Positions 1 through 9,432 of a stretch of DNA of 64,000 nucleotides are shown here, piece after piece; the first letter of the stretch is position 1, and each line of letters begins with the position of its first letter. Source of the stretch: Thermodesulforhabdus norvegica (GTDB taxonomy: Bacteria > Desulfobacterota > Syntrophobacteria > Syntrophobacterales > Thermodesulforhabdaceae); assembly GCF_900114975.1 (NCBI RefSeq), contig NZ_FOUU01000001.1, forward strand, positions 124,001 to 188,000, written 5' to 3'. Below the pieces are notes generated by a model. It saw only the letters and a list, made by a program, of their open reading frames with translations. It searched no databases and had not been told where the DNA came from. The position numbers were made by a program, and so were the translations under genes.

Positions 1-2
1 AA

Positions 3-347
3 GTTTATACAACCATCGCCATTCACGGAATTCGCGGAAGTGAATTTGACCCAATAGTCGTTGGAGGCCGTGACCTTGAGCTGTCACAAAAGATTGTACT
101 TCTTCTTAAAGATTCCGGGTTTAACGCCATTAGATGTCATTGTGGTCCTATCGGTGGAATGAGTAAAAGGAACGTCGTTAATAGAAATCTCACCGGTTCC
201 GGAGTTCAACTGGAAATACCGCGGGGACTTAGAGACTCCTTTTTGAGGCCGAATGATATAATGTTAAAATTGGCAGGCCTGGTTAGAACGGCCATATTCG
301 GCCGGTTTAGATCAAAAACGATAAAAGAGACGGAGGTACCCTCTTGA
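3..347 (+). CDS. poly-gamma-glutamate hydrolase-like protein (YjqB/DUF867 family), C-terminal part
   Basis: The reading frame is open from the left edge and its 5' part is missing. The visible 114 residues include AIHGIRGSE near the start and NRNLTGSGVQLEIPRGLRDS around residues 56-75. These match the zinc-dependent poly-gamma-glutamate hydrolase family (YjqB/PghP), in which an HG motif and a late RG-GVQLE-PRGLR segment are conserved. The family cleaves gamma-glutamyl polymers; the physiological substrate here is unknown. The stop overlaps the TTG start of the next gene, which suggests translational coupling. The family call is recognition from motifs; the specific reaction is inference. Confidence 0.72.
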   Translation, partial: VYTTIAIHGIRGSEFDPIVVGGRDLELSQKIVLLLKDSGFNAIRCHCGPIGGMSKRNVVNRNLTGSGVQLEIPRGLRDSFLRPNDIMLKLAGLVRTAIFGRFRSKTIKETEVPS

Positions 348-982
348 AAAACATAGATTTTGTGGGCCTGTGGTGTCTTATTTGTGCCTTCGTGCTTTTC
401 TGTAGCACGCCCGTAGTAGGTCGTGCCGAGGAAAGTTCGGTCATTGTTGAAAAAAATCTCTTTTCTCCTGACCGAAAGCCGCCTGAACAATCCACAACGT
501 CGGAAATCAACACCTCCGAGCCCTTTGAAAACGAAGATCTACAACTTTATGGAATAATCATATACGAAACGCCCCGGGGTCTTGAGAAAAAAGCCATCCT
601 GAGTGTGAACAAAAAATTCCTGCCTCCTGACATCGAAGACAGGTATCTATTCGTTAAAGAAGGCGAATCAATCGGACCTTTTAAGGTGGTCAGTATAGAA
701 AAGAACAAAATATCCGTGGAATACTCTGAAAAATCCTATGTCATCTCTCTTTATTCTCCGGCAAAAAAGAACACTTCACCGCCACCGCCAATTCCTGCGC
801 CCCTGCAACCGCACCCGTCTGAAAAAGAAAAATCGGAGCCCGCCAGAGAGGGAAGGATTTCTTTTGAAGAATTCAAGCGACTGAGCCCTGAAGAAAAAGA
901 AAAGCTGATCGAAAGAATGAAGCAAGCATTTGTTGAGCGAATGGAAAAGATGTCAGAGAAGGAATCAAAAAATGAAAAGTGA
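344..982 (+). CDS. secreted GspC-like protein, proline/lysine-rich C-terminus
   Basis: The start is TTG at 344, preceded by a strong GGAGG at 332-336 and overlapping the upstream stop. Residues 1-28 form a signal peptide or membrane anchor (LWCLICAFVLFCSTPVVGRA). After it comes VEKNLFSPDRKPP, a phrase typical of type II secretion GspC-like periplasmic domains, then a beta-rich segment to about residue 145. A proline stretch (PPPPIPAPLQP) leads to a highly charged, probably helical tail. No other secretion genes are visible in the window, so its role is open. It overlaps nagZ by 11 bases and is probably cotranscribed with it. Confidence 0.6.
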   Translation: MKNIDFVGLWCLICAFVLFCSTPVVGRAEESSVIVEKNLFSPDRKPPEQSTTSEINTSEPFENEDLQLYGIIIYETPRGLEKKAILSVNKKFLPPDIEDRYLFVKEGESIGPFKVVSIEKNKISVEYSEKSYVISLYSPAKKNTSPPPPIPAPLQPHPSEKEKSEPAREGRISFEEFKRLSPEEKEKLIERMKQAFVERMEKMSEKESKNEK

Positions 983-1970
983 TCAGGTCGTAGAAGCAGG
1001 GGCCCGCATATGGGTCGGTTTTCAAGGCACCAGCTTTAACGGGGAACTCAAGGAGTTGATTGATGAATACCGAATATCGGGATTCGTTCTATTCCGCAGG
1101 AACATAGAATCTTCAGGGCAACTCAAGGAACTTACATCATCAATAAGGAAATACGTCAGGAGCAAGCTGGACAGGGAACCTAACATAGCCGTGGATCAGG
1201 AGGGAGGCTCCGTAAGACGGCTCTTTTTCGTTGAAACACCCTCGGCAGAAGAACTGGGGAAAGGTAGTGATGCGGACTTATCGTCGGCAGTTTACAAAAC
1301 GGCCGTCTCTTTGAGGTCTCACGGAATCAATGTCAATCTTGCACCGGTGCTGGACGTGGCAACCCCGAAAACCCCCGAATTTCTCAGGAGTCGCTGTTTC
1401 GGTTCCGACCCTGCACTTGTAGCAAGAATCGGATCATTGTGGATAGAGCTACATCAAAAGCACGGCATCCGCTGCGTTGCCAAGCATTATCCCGGACTGG
1501 GTCGGGCGACTCTGGATCCTCATAAAGAAGAACTTTCCATTTACTGGCTGACTCCTCAACAGATGTGGCAGGATCTCCAGCCCTTTTCGGCCGCCGTAAG
1601 CTCCCGGGTATGGGGCATTATGGTATCTCACGCTTCTTATCCCCTCTGGAACAGCACCCCCAGGGCCAAACCCGCCTTTATGTCGGACCTTGCATGCCGG
1701 GAATGGCTCAGAAAAAGATTGTCCTTTCAGGGAATCGTGTTTTCCGATGACCTTGATATGGGTGCAGTAAAGGGTAAGTTTACCGCCGAAGAAATTGCCT
1801 GGAATGCGACCATGGCGGGAGTTGATTGTTTCCTGGTCTGCAATGATATAAATCATGCAATAGAAATACATTCTGCATTGGTCGAACTTGCAGATAGGGA
1901 TAAGCTGTTCTGTAAACATCATTCATACTCGGCCTACAGGCTATTAGACCAACATAGACAGCTTTTATGA
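972..1970 (+). CDS. nagZ: beta-N-acetylhexosaminidase NagZ, glycoside hydrolase family 3
   Basis: This cytoplasmic enzyme releases N-acetylglucosamine from muropeptides in peptidoglycan recycling. I chose ATG 972, inside the upstream gene, giving 332 residues, a normal single-domain NagZ length. Visible motifs are AVDQEGGSVRRL, KHYPGLGRATLDPHKE (about residues 171-186), which contains the Asp-x-His dyad of bacterial GH3 NagZ enzymes, and FSDDLDMGAV (about 257-266), which carries the nucleophile Asp. The more usual KHFPGHG is KHYPGLG here, so one His of that motif is Leu, but the catalytic Asp-His pair is kept. It overlaps the GspC-like gene by 11 bases. Confidence 0.9.
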   Translation: MKSDQVVEAGARIWVGFQGTSFNGELKELIDEYRISGFVLFRRNIESSGQLKELTSSIRKYVRSKLDREPNIAVDQEGGSVRRLFFVETPSAEELGKGSDADLSSAVYKTAVSLRSHGINVNLAPVLDVATPKTPEFLRSRCFGSDPALVARIGSLWIELHQKHGIRCVAKHYPGLGRATLDPHKEELSIYWLTPQQMWQDLQPFSAAVSSRVWGIMVSHASYPLWNSTPRAKPAFMSDLACREWLRKRLSFQGIVFSDDLDMGAVKGKFTAEEIAWNATMAGVDCFLVCNDINHAIEIHSALVELADRDKLFCKHHSYSAYRLLDQHRQLL

Positions 1971-2055
1971 ACCCTGCAGCCTTGACCAGATCTTGAATAA
2001 TTTGAAATAATAGCAGTGATGATCAATTCCCGGTTAGAGAATTAAGGAGAAATTC

Positions 2056-2892
2056 ATGAAGACAGGATCGATATATTGTAATTATGAAGATGCCTTCAAA
2101 TCCTACGACAATTTTAGACAGCCTATCGGCCTTAAAGAAGTGTTCCAGATTCTTGATATGGTCCCGGTGAAAAATGATCAGGCGGTTATCCTTGAAGGAG
2201 GATTCGGTACAGGGGCATACACCCAGTACCTTGCAAAATCGTCATTCTTCGTTATAGGTCTTGAGGCATCTGAGACCGGAGTTATACAAGCAAGAAAGCG
2301 CCTGAAAGCATTTAGTAATGTCCACCTAGGGCGAGGCAACATACTGGCTTTACCTCTGAAAGACTCCACCGTAGATGTCTATTTTGTCAGTCAAGTCATT
2401 CACCATCTCGACGATAGTCCGGAATTTCCCAACCTGGACATTTTCCTGAAGGAAGCCCGTAGAGTCCTGAAGAAAGGTGGTTTTTTGATAATTCATACCT
2501 GTGATCCCGCTCAGCTTGATCCTCACAGGGGATCTTACTGGCATTATGAGTTCATACCGATTGCTGCAAGAAAGCTTCAGCAGAAGTACATTCCCGTTGA
2601 AAAATTGCGTATCAGGCTAGAAAGGCTGGGGTTCAGCAATGTGGAGGTGAGAAAGTCTTCAGGGCAAATATTCGGAGATAAGTACTACAGAGACCCCACG
2701 ATTTTTTTCTCAGATGATTTCTGGGCTTCTGATTCCGTCTTCAGCCTGGTAAGCAGTGCGGAAAAAGCAAATTCCTGTAAAGCGTTGAGAACCGCTATTG
2801 AGGAAGGTTCAATTCACAAAATTATGGAGAAACACAGAGCCTGGGCTTTGGAGATAGGAGAGACGTTGATACTATCTGCCAGAAGGGATTAA
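2056..2892 (+). CDS. class I SAM-dependent methyltransferase
   Basis: The 278-residue protein has the Rossmann-type methyltransferase order: motif I ILEGGFGTGAYTQYLAK (residues about 44-60), an acidic residue after strand 2 (IGLEASE), GNILALPLKDSTVDVYFVSQVIHHL as motifs II-III, and ARRVLKKGGFLIIHTCDP after that. HHL plus LKKGG is typical of the Methyltransf_11/25 group acting on small molecules or lipids. The start has AAGGAG eight bases upstream. It stands alone, 11 bases from the convergent pfk gene. The substrate cannot be told from the sequence. Confidence 0.85.
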   Translation: MKTGSIYCNYEDAFKSYDNFRQPIGLKEVFQILDMVPVKNDQAVILEGGFGTGAYTQYLAKSSFFVIGLEASETGVIQARKRLKAFSNVHLGRGNILALPLKDSTVDVYFVSQVIHHLDDSPEFPNLDIFLKEARRVLKKGGFLIIHTCDPAQLDPHRGSYWHYEFIPIAARKLQQKYIPVEKLRIRLERLGFSNVEVRKSSGQIFGDKYYRDPTIFFSDDFWASDSVFSLVSSAEKANSCKALRTAIEEGSIHKIMEKHRAWALEIGETLILSARRD

Positions 2893-2902
2893 GCCACTTT
2901 TG

Positions 2903-5080
2903 TCACAAACCACATTCAGCGGAAGGAAGGGCGAGGCTGTCGGCAATCGGGCATAACTCCATAAACCACTGTTCTCTGGGTCGCCCTTCTTCCCAATCCA
3001 TCTCGGAGACGGCAACTTCCAGTGGCACAGCACTGACCTCCTTTCCTTTCAATCCCAGCACCACTGCTTCCGCCTCATTTCGGGAGAGATTTTTTTGCAT
3101 TATGAGACCCGCCCGTGCTCCAAAACGAGACGCCAGGATACGATCAAAAGCCGTGGGCACACCACCTCTCTGTACATGGCCCAGCACCGCAGTGCGTACT
3201 CCGAACATTCCCTTCCCTTCTTCTTCAAAAATACGTCTTATGAAATCCGTTGTATAATGCACCGAGGCCGATTCATTTCTCAGAAAGATCAGCATCTTTT
3301 TCCCGCATGCAAAGCTTTCTCGAATCATCCTCACGTCGGATATGAGTTCTTCGAGAGAAATGCCCTTTTCCGGAAGATATGCCTTTTCCGCTCCCGAAGC
3401 CATCGCGCTCATGAGTGCAAGAAACCCACAGCGGCGGCCCATAACTTCAACTATAAAGGTCCGCCTGTTAGCGCCCGCAGTGTTTCGTATTTTGTCAACG
3501 GCATCGATGATAACATTAAGTGCCGTGTCCGCCCCGATGCTGAATTCCGTTCCCGGCAGGTTATTGTCTATGCTTGCCGGAATCAGGACAACGGGTATGT
3601 TGAATTCGTCGAAACGCTCTCTTAACTGCACCATTCTGTAAATCTTCCGGTACGTACCCCAACCCCCTATGGCGATCAGGCCACATATATTCCGCCGATT
3701 AAAGACCTCTGCAATCCTCCCGTAGTCATCGTCCTTCAAATCAACCCGGGCGGTACCTATTTCAGAACTCGGCCGGTTAACCCAATGAACCAGCTGATGC
3801 CAGTCAAGAGTTTCTATTGAATCCTCAAGGAGCCCCAAAAAGGTGTTTCTGGCAGCGACAACCCTTATACCGTGATTTATGAGATACCTCCCGGCAATAC
3901 TCACGGCCGCATTCATGCCCGGAGCATCTGCTCCACCCGTAAGGATCAACACCGATCGGTCATCAACACATTCCTTTGCGGGGGTTATTCGGGTAAGCAT
4001 TTTTACGAGGTCGAGGGCATTACGAAAGCTGGTTCCCCTGAGTTCCAGAGCTTTCTGATAATTGCCCTTTTCCAGCTCTTCCACAACGGCTTTGCTTTTT
4101 TGAACCACCTCTTCCAGATGAGTGAAGACTATTCGGTTTTCCCTGAGCCCCACCATGTGGCAGTGTCTGGCTTCGGGATTTTCCGCCAGAAAATCAACAG
4201 CGGCTACCCCCAAACGTGTAGCCAATATGCGGTCAAAAGCGGTGGGGGCTCCTCCACGCTGCACATGCCCGAGTACGGTAAGCCTCGTGTTTATGTTTAA
4301 TCGTTTACTTATCAAATCACACACTTCCTTTGACTGTATCGGCAGGCCGTCGGCATGGCGTGCACCTTCCGCAACGACCACCATCTGATGCGGACGACCG
4401 GCCTCACGAGCCTTGGCAATCGCTTCGATCATCTTGTTGTGCCACCTCATGTCCAGTTCTTCTTCGGGAATCAATACCCATGAGGCGCCGCCTGCGAGCC
4501 CCGCCATCAGAGCAAGATAGCCGCAGTGTCTTCCCATGGTTTCCACCACGAAGGTGCGCTGGTGAGAGGCGGCCGTGGAGCTGAGGTCATCCATGGCTCT
4601 TACAATATGATTAAGGGCGGTGTCCGCACCAATCGACATGTCTGTACCGTAAAGGTCGTTGTCTATTGAGCCCGGAAGACCCACCACGTGCAGCACTGAG
4701 TCACCATCTCCCCCCAGTTCCCTCACATGATCGGCCCATTCGTTAGCCAGCACATAAGCCCCCGTAAGCGAACCGTCTCCTCCGATGACCACCAGAGCAT
4801 TTATGCCGTGTTCTAACAGGTGTTTTACGGCCTCCCGACGCCCTTCATACCTTTTGAAATCTTCGGAACGAGCGGTGCCCAGGAAGGTTCCACCTTTGTT
4901 AATTATCCCACCCACGTCGTGCCATCCAAGAGGCCTGATTTCTCCGTCAACCATGCCCTGGTAGCCGTTCCAGACGCCAAAAACCGAAAATCCCTTAACA
5001 AGGCTCCTTCTCACCACCGCCCTTACGGCCGCATTCATCCCGGGGGCATCTCCACCGCTGGTGAGCACCGCTATTCTCAT
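2903..5080 (-). CDS. tandem-duplicated 6-phosphofructokinase, degenerate second half
   Basis: Two PfkA-type domains lie in one 725-residue chain, as in eukaryotic PFK. The N half has GGDAPGMNAAVR (9-20), GGDGS (100-104; Gly after Asp favours ATP over pyrophosphate), PGSIDND (136-142, catalytic Asp), MGRHCG (182-187) and GHVQRGG (271-277). The C half starts near residue 376 with TGGADAPGMNAAVS, but the metal/ATP motif reads GGWGT (472-476) and the catalytic motif PASIDNN (501-507), so two acidic residues are lost while GRRCG and GHVQRGG remain. The second half is therefore probably allosteric or structural. It is the last gene of the long minus-strand run and overlaps the CinA-type gene by 4 bases. 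Confidence 0.9.
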   Translation of the reverse strand: MRIAVLTSGGDAPGMNAAVRAVVRRSLVKGFSVFGVWNGYQGMVDGEIRPLGWHDVGGIINKGGTFLGTARSEDFKRYEGRREAVKHLLEHGINALVVIGGDGSLTGAYVLANEWADHVRELGGDGDSVLHVVGLPGSIDNDLYGTDMSIGADTALNHIVRAMDDLSSTAASHQRTFVVETMGRHCGYLALMAGLAGGASWVLIPEEELDMRWHNKMIEAIAKAREAGRPHQMVVVAEGARHADGLPIQSKEVCDLISKRLNINTRLTVLGHVQRGGAPTAFDRILATRLGVAAVDFLAENPEARHCHMVGLRENRIVFTHLEEVVQKSKAVVEELEKGNYQKALELRGTSFRNALDLVKMLTRITPAKECVDDRSVLILTGGADAPGMNAAVSIAGRYLINHGIRVVAARNTFLGLLEDSIETLDWHQLVHWVNRPSSEIGTARVDLKDDDYGRIAEVFNRRNICGLIAIGGWGTYRKIYRMVQLRERFDEFNIPVVLIPASIDNNLPGTEFSIGADTALNVIIDAVDKIRNTAGANRRTFIVEVMGRRCGFLALMSAMASGAEKAYLPEKGISLEELISDVRMIRESFACGKKMLIFLRNESASVHYTTDFIRRIFEEEGKGMFGVRTAVLGHVQRGGVPTAFDRILASRFGARAGLIMQKNLSRNEAEAVVLGLKGKEVSAVPLEVAVSEMDWEEGRPREQWFMELCPIADSLALPSAECGL

Positions 5081-5820
5081 TTATACCCTCCCCCTTTTCT
5101 TTCCCCTATCACAGCGTATGTTTCGATAAGTGCAGTAAATTCTTCCACGGCCTTCTCATCACCGGGACGAAACCTTAACCTAACGGTGACTTCAGAACCC
5201 TTTTCGCCAATATGCGGATACAGTCCCACGGACAGCGCAGGATGTTTTTCCACAAACCTTTCTACATCGGCGGCGATTACACCCTCACTCAGAGGCAGAT
5301 GCCACTCCCTTACAAGCCACCTTTCGCCGGGTCTTTTGACAAGTCTATCCAGAACCCAAATGAACATGGGTCTGAGCATTTCAGGAAAGCCGGGAAAGGC
5401 ATACACTTCGTCAACGTAAAACCCCGGGGCGCCGATCTCGTTCGGAATAAGCATCGAACCTTGAGGAAGCCAGGCCATGCGTTGCCTTTGCTCCGAAAAA
5501 TTACGGCCGTAGCGCTTCTGCAGAATCTTAAAGCACTCTTCATGACAGATCAACGGCCGACCGAGCCCCAGGGCAATCCCCTGCCTCGTGCGATCGTCAT
5601 GAGTTCCTCCTATACCACCGCTTACGAAGACAGGACCGTATCCCTTATCCTTGAGCACATTAATCCAGAGGGCTATAGAATTTTCGTCGTCAGGGAGGGT
5701 TAAGGCCAGGCCGGCGGGAAGCCCCTTTTCCTTCAAAATTGAAAGCATCCATGTCCTGTTGTCATCGGAACGTTCCCCGTATATCAACTCATTACCGACT
5801 GTAACAACGGCCGACTTCAT
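5077..5820 (-). CDS. CinA-type molybdopterin-binding (MoCF) domain protein
   Basis: The 247-residue protein begins SAVVTVGNELIYGERSDDNRTWM, the N-terminal signature of competence/damage-inducible protein A (CinA). It continues with VFVSGGIGGTHDDRTRQGIALGLGRPL, the MoCF-fold GG-G-T-DD loop. The C-terminal PncC deamidase domain of full-length CinA (about 410 residues) is absent, so this is the short MoCF-only form. Such proteins have been linked to ADP-ribose or nicotinamide nucleotide turnover, but the exact role is unproven. It overlaps both tsaE and pfk by 4 bases (ATGA-type junctions), so it is translationally coupled to them. Confidence 0.85.
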   Translation of the reverse strand: MKSAVVTVGNELIYGERSDDNRTWMLSILKEKGLPAGLALTLPDDENSIALWINVLKDKGYGPVFVSGGIGGTHDDRTRQGIALGLGRPLICHEECFKILQKRYGRNFSEQRQRMAWLPQGSMLIPNEIGAPGFYVDEVYAFPGFPEMLRPMFIWVLDRLVKRPGERWLVREWHLPLSEGVIAADVERFVEKHPALSVGLYPHIGEKGSEVTVRLRFRPGDEKAVEEFTALIETYAVIGERKGGGYK

Positions 5821-6257
5821 CTGCTGTCCTCAACCCTTTCAACGGTAATTCTCCTGCGCTCGTCGTCCACGATTTCAAACCGAACATCCCATCGGCAATG
5901 CGGAAGATAACCCCCTATCTTTTCGGGCCATTCAATCACAGACACTCCCGCACCGTAAAGGATCTCTCTCAAAGGGAGCGTTTCCAGGTCGTCCTCGGAA
6001 GCAACCCGGTACAGATCTATATGGTACAGCTTAAGAGGCCCTTCATATTCGTTGATCAAAGTAAAGGTAGGGCTCGTTATGGGAATGTCCTCGGGGATGC
6101 CAATTCCTCTGGCAACCCCTCTCGTAAAGGTTGTCTTTCCCGCTCCCAGGCTTCCCCACAGAGCCAGGACATCACCGGGGCGGAGCATTTTCCCTATGCT
6201 TCGACCTAAATCGACGGTTTCTTCAGAGGAGCAGGTCAAACGGATAAGTCGTTCCAT
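5817..6257 (-). CDS. tsaE: tRNA threonylcarbamoyladenosine biosynthesis ATPase TsaE
   Basis: TsaE (YjeE) is the ATPase that turns over the TsaBD complex forming t6A37 in ANN-decoding tRNAs. The 146-residue length is normal. Motifs are the P-loop GSLGAGKTTFTRG near residue 36, SPTFTLINEYEG (the family's conserved switch segment) and IEWPEKIGGYLP near residue 108. Its start lies 35 bases inside the 3' end of nnr, in a different frame, and its end overlaps the CinA-type gene by 4 bases. The nnr-tsaE pairing is common in bacteria. Confidence 0.95.
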   Translation of the reverse strand: MERLIRLTCSSEETVDLGRSIGKMLRPGDVLALWGSLGAGKTTFTRGVARGIGIPEDIPITSPTFTLINEYEGPLKLYHIDLYRVASEDDLETLPLREILYGAGVSVIEWPEKIGGYLPHCRWDVRFEIVDDERRRITVERVEDSR

Positions 6258-7818
6258 TACCCTGCCATGCCTCCAGTTCGGCTATTATCCTTGGGATCCA
6301 ATCAAGAAGATCTGTTGCAGCCAGTCCCCGGGTTCCCCACAGCTTTTCCCTGACAACCCTGTCAGCCGCCGCCCCGTGAACGTAAACCCCCGTACAGGCC
6401 GCTTCAAAGGGATCCATACCCTGAGCCAGAAAAGCCGAAATAAGCCCCGTCAGTATGTCGCCCATGCCTCCGGAAGCCATAGCGGGATTGCCTGAGGTAT
6501 TGACCGCCGCCCTGCCGTCCGGAGAGGCCACCACGGTGCGAAAACCCTTAAGAACCACAATTACCCCGTACTCCCTGCTGAACGTTTGGGCTACGCCAAG
6601 ACGATCGGCCTGAATCTCCGGAACGGTCATACCCGTAAGGCGTGCCATTTCTCCGGGATGAGGCGTAAGAATCACAGGGGCACGGGCATCCCTGAGAACC
6701 TCAACATTCTCGGAAATTGCCGTAAGTCCGTCGGCATCGATCACCATTGGGCAATCAACGGCGGGGATAAGCTTTCTTACGAGATACTGAGGTTCGGGTT
6801 CAAGAGACAGCCCTGGGCCCAGGGCAAAACATTGCTTACTGGAAACAAAAGAAATTATTTTCTCTTCAGCACTCAGCGAAACGGTCTGGGTCAACGTTTC
6901 GTCAAGAGGCAGGGTCATGGGTTCGGTAATCTTTTCTTCCAGGATTGGATTCAGACTCTTCGGAACCATGAGGGTAACCAGACCCGCTCCGCCTCTTACC
7001 GCTCCCATTGCGGCCATGGCGGCGGCACCGGTTTTTCCGGGCGATCCCGCAAGGATTGCAACATGACCTGCATTTCCCTTGTGAGTGATAAGATTACGCT
7101 TCTGGAGCCATCTCCCCACAAGGCTTTCAACAAGCAGATACCTGCGAAGCCCCCTGGACTCAATAACGGATGGAGGAAAGCCGATGTCTAAAACCTTGAG
7201 TCTTCCCGTATTTTCGGCGCCAGGCCATTGCACATGCCCGATCTTGGGCAGGCCAAAGGTCGCCGTGGCCGTTGCCCTAACGGCAACCCCCATTATCCTC
7301 CCGCTCGATCCGTCCACACCGGATGGAATATCAACGGCCAGTACCGGAACCCCCATTGAGTTGATCGTCTCGATGGCTTTTCTGTAAATCCCCGTCACCT
7401 CGCGGCTCAGACCGGTACCGAAAATGGCATCCACCACCACGTTACATTCACGAAGAACATCCCAGGCATCGGATTTGCCTTCCGAGTCCAGTATATAGAC
7501 CGGTACATAAAGTTTCTGAAGAATCTCAAAGTTGGTAAGGGCATCTCCGACCAGGACTTCGGGATGAGTCAAGAGTATAACCCTGACATCGGCCCCTGCA
7601 CTATAACAAAGTCGGGCTATAACGAAACCGTCTCCTGCGTTGTTTCCTCTTCCGCAAACAACGGCTATCTTCCTGGAAAGAAAATCCGGCAGAATTTCAC
7701 AGAAAAAAGAGAAAGCGCCACGACCGGCATTTTCCATAAGAACGACACCGGGAATTCCGAGTTCTCTTATGGTTATCCTGTCAATTTCTGCCATTTCGGA
7801 GGGCGTTACCAGATACAT
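6223..7818 (-). CDS. nnr: bifunctional NAD(P)H-hydrate epimerase / ADP-dependent dehydratase
   Basis: This metabolite-repair enzyme restores damaged NAD(P)H hydrate. The N-terminal epimerase (YjeF_N, about 1-215) shows VCGRGNNAGDGFVIARL near residue 54 and VDIPSGVDG near 160. The C-terminal dehydratase (carbohydrate-kinase-like, about 225-520) shows HKGNAGHVAILAGSPGKTGAA, LTPHPGEMARL and the nucleotide site NTSGNPAMASGGMGDILTG near residue 437. At 531 residues it has the usual length of the fused form. It starts 9 bases after acpS and overlaps tsaE by 35 bases. Confidence 0.96.
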   Translation of the reverse strand: MYLVTPSEMAEIDRITIRELGIPGVVLMENAGRGAFSFFCEILPDFLSRKIAVVCGRGNNAGDGFVIARLCYSAGADVRVILLTHPEVLVGDALTNFEILQKLYVPVYILDSEGKSDAWDVLRECNVVVDAIFGTGLSREVTGIYRKAIETINSMGVPVLAVDIPSGVDGSSGRIMGVAVRATATATFGLPKIGHVQWPGAENTGRLKVLDIGFPPSVIESRGLRRYLLVESLVGRWLQKRNLITHKGNAGHVAILAGSPGKTGAAAMAAMGAVRGGAGLVTLMVPKSLNPILEEKITEPMTLPLDETLTQTVSLSAEEKIISFVSSKQCFALGPGLSLEPEPQYLVRKLIPAVDCPMVIDADGLTAISENVEVLRDARAPVILTPHPGEMARLTGMTVPEIQADRLGVAQTFSREYGVIVVLKGFRTVVASPDGRAAVNTSGNPAMASGGMGDILTGLISAFLAQGMDPFEAACTGVYVHGAAADRVVREKLWGTRGLAATDLLDWIPRIIAELEAWQGNGTTYPFDLLL

Positions 7819-7827
7819 CCTTCCACC

Positions 7828-8217
7828 TCACTCGTCGAAACCTTCCATTACCACACAGGCCACAGCATATTCACCTTCGTCACTGAGGGAGAGATGCCAT
7901 CTGTAAACACCTCGATCGTGACAAAATTTCCGTAGCTCAGGAGAAGTAACTATATAGGGTCTTCCGAGTTCGTCGGTTCTCACCTCGACAGACCGCCAGC
8001 GAACAGGGGTTCTTATACCCGTTCCCAGAGCCTTTGAAAAAGCCTCCTTTGCGGCAAATCTCAGGGCATAATAGCGATAAGGCACGGCTTTCTTTGAGGC
8101 TTCGGAATTTTCGTAATCCGTAAATACACGGCCCGTAAAGCGCCGTCCCCAACGGCAGACCATATCCGCAATGCGGTCAACCTTAACCATGTCTATGCCT
8201 ATACCCCTGATTGCCAT
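7828..8217 (-). CDS. acpS: holo-[acyl-carrier-protein] synthase
   Basis: AcpS transfers 4'-phosphopantetheine from CoA to the serine of acyl carrier protein; a candidate substrate, AcpP, is encoded at 21193-21444. The 129-residue length fits. GIGIDMVKVDRI near the N-terminus carries the metal-binding Asp, and RFAAKEAFSKALGTGI near residue 54 carries the second metal ligand Glu. HLSLSDEGEYAVACVV near the C-terminus is also conserved. Its ATG overlaps the pdxJ stop by one base. The order pdxJ-acpS-nnr is a common proteobacterial arrangement. Confidence 0.96.
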   Translation of the reverse strand: MAIRGIGIDMVKVDRIADMVCRWGRRFTGRVFTDYENSEASKKAVPYRYYALRFAAKEAFSKALGTGIRTPVRWRSVEVRTDELGRPYIVTSPELRKFCHDRGVYRWHLSLSDEGEYAVACVVMEGFDE

Positions 8218-8933
8218 CAGGATCCCTCAATAAGCCTGATCATGTCACGCACGGCCTGTTCCATCCCCACGAGGACGGCTCTGGCGACAACTGCATGTCC
8301 TATGCTGAGCTCTTCGATTTCCTTTATCTTTTTTACCTCCAGGACGTTGCTGTAATCCAGTCCGTGACCTGCATGTACCTTAAGTCCAAGGCTCCGGGCA
8401 TATCTGGCCGCCTTTTCCAGAGCTTCAAAAGCGGCTTTTTTATCCTGCGGGTCGACCGCTTCGGCAAAAATACCCGTGTGTAATTCCACAACGTCGCTTC
8501 CCACCCTGTGAGCCGCTTCAACCTGCGCAATGTCGGGGTCGATAAAAAGGCTCACCTCAATCCCACCACCATGAAGCCTTTCCACAACACTTCGTACTCT
8601 CTCTTCCTGCGACACCACGTCCAGCCCACCCTCGGTGGTCAATTCCTCTCTTTTTTCGGGAACCAGCGTACATCGATCGGGCTTAATCCTGAGAGCAATG
8701 CTTATCATCTCTTCGGTCATCGCCATTTCCAGATTAAGATGGGTCTTGACCACCTGACGAAGAATCTCGACATCCCTGTCCTGAATGTGCCGTCTGTCTT
8801 CTCTAAGGTGCACCACTATTCCCTGAGCTCCCCCCAGTTCCGCCAGAATTGCCGCAGCGACGGGATCGGGATATTTTGCCTTTCTGGCCTGTCTTACCGT
8901 CGCTACGTGATCAACATTTATTGCCAGCTTCAT
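8217..8933 (-). CDS. pdxJ: pyridoxine 5'-phosphate synthase
   Basis: PdxJ condenses 1-deoxyxylulose 5-phosphate with 3-amino-2-oxopropyl phosphate in DXP-dependent vitamin B6 synthesis. The 238-residue TIM barrel opens with [17 protein letters not shown], the family's diagnostic start, followed by [32 protein letters not shown] and [11 protein letters not shown]. All are conserved PdxJ signatures. It lies one base after ybeY and one base over acpS. Confidence 0.97.
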   Translation of the reverse strand: MKLAINVDHVATVRQARKAKYPDPVAAAILAELGGAQGIVVHLREDRRHIQDRDVEILRQVVKTHLNLEMAMTEEMISIALRIKPDRCTLVPEKREELTTEGGLDVVSQEERVRSVVERLHGGGIEVSLFIDPDIAQVEAAHRVGSDVVELHTGIFAEAVDPQDKKAAFEALEKAARYARSLGLKVHAGHGLDYSNVLEVKKIKEIEELSIGHAVVARAVLVGMEQAVRDMIRLIEGS

Positions 8934-8934
8934 C

Positions 8935-9432
8935 TCAGCCCTCCCGATCGTCTTCGTACCAGCTTTCAGTAAGGTACCAGTTCAGGTTTTCGGGCATATG
9001 CCCGAACAATCTCAGGATTTCCAGAGCCCTTTCATCCATTTCCCGGGCATTGTCCCGGGTATCATGGTCGTAGCCCAGGAGATGGAGAACACCGTGAGTG
9101 AGCAACACATCCAGAACGGTTTCAAGTGGAACATTATAGCGTTCAGACATCTCCATTGCCATCTCTATCGATATGACAACATCTCCCAGAATACGGGGAA
9201 TACCTTCATGCTCCGGGTCTCCATTGCCCATGGGAAAGGACAAAACATCCGTGGGCTCATCAACACTCCTGTAGGTTTTGTTAAGGTGGGCAATCTCCCG
9301 ATTGTCAGTAAGCAGGATACTCAGCTCCACATCATGACAGCCCAAGGCGCTTAAGATCAACTCCGCCCGCCGATGCAGGAACTTCAGGTCGATCGGATGG
9401 CGCTGGTTGTTGCTGATTAGAATCTCTGCCAT
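8935..9432 (-). CDS. ybeY: endoribonuclease YbeY
   Basis: YbeY is a zinc-dependent RNase needed for 16S rRNA maturation and ribosome quality control. The motif [12 protein letters not shown] near residue 115 supplies the H-x3-H-x5-H zinc triad. The N-terminus [16 protein letters not shown] is the expected family start, so the start at 9432 is well supported even though it lies 101 bases inside the upstream membrane HD gene in another frame. The neighbours phoH and the 7TM-HD gene are the classic partners of ybeY. Confidence 0.96.
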   Translation of the reverse strand: MAEILISNNQRHPIDLKFLHRRAELILSALGCHDVELSILLTDNREIAHLNKTYRSVDEPTDVLSFPMGNGDPEHEGIPRILGDVVISIEMAMEMSERYNVPLETVLDVLLTHGVLHLLGYDHDTRDNAREMDERALEILRLFGHMPENLNWYLTESWYEDDREG

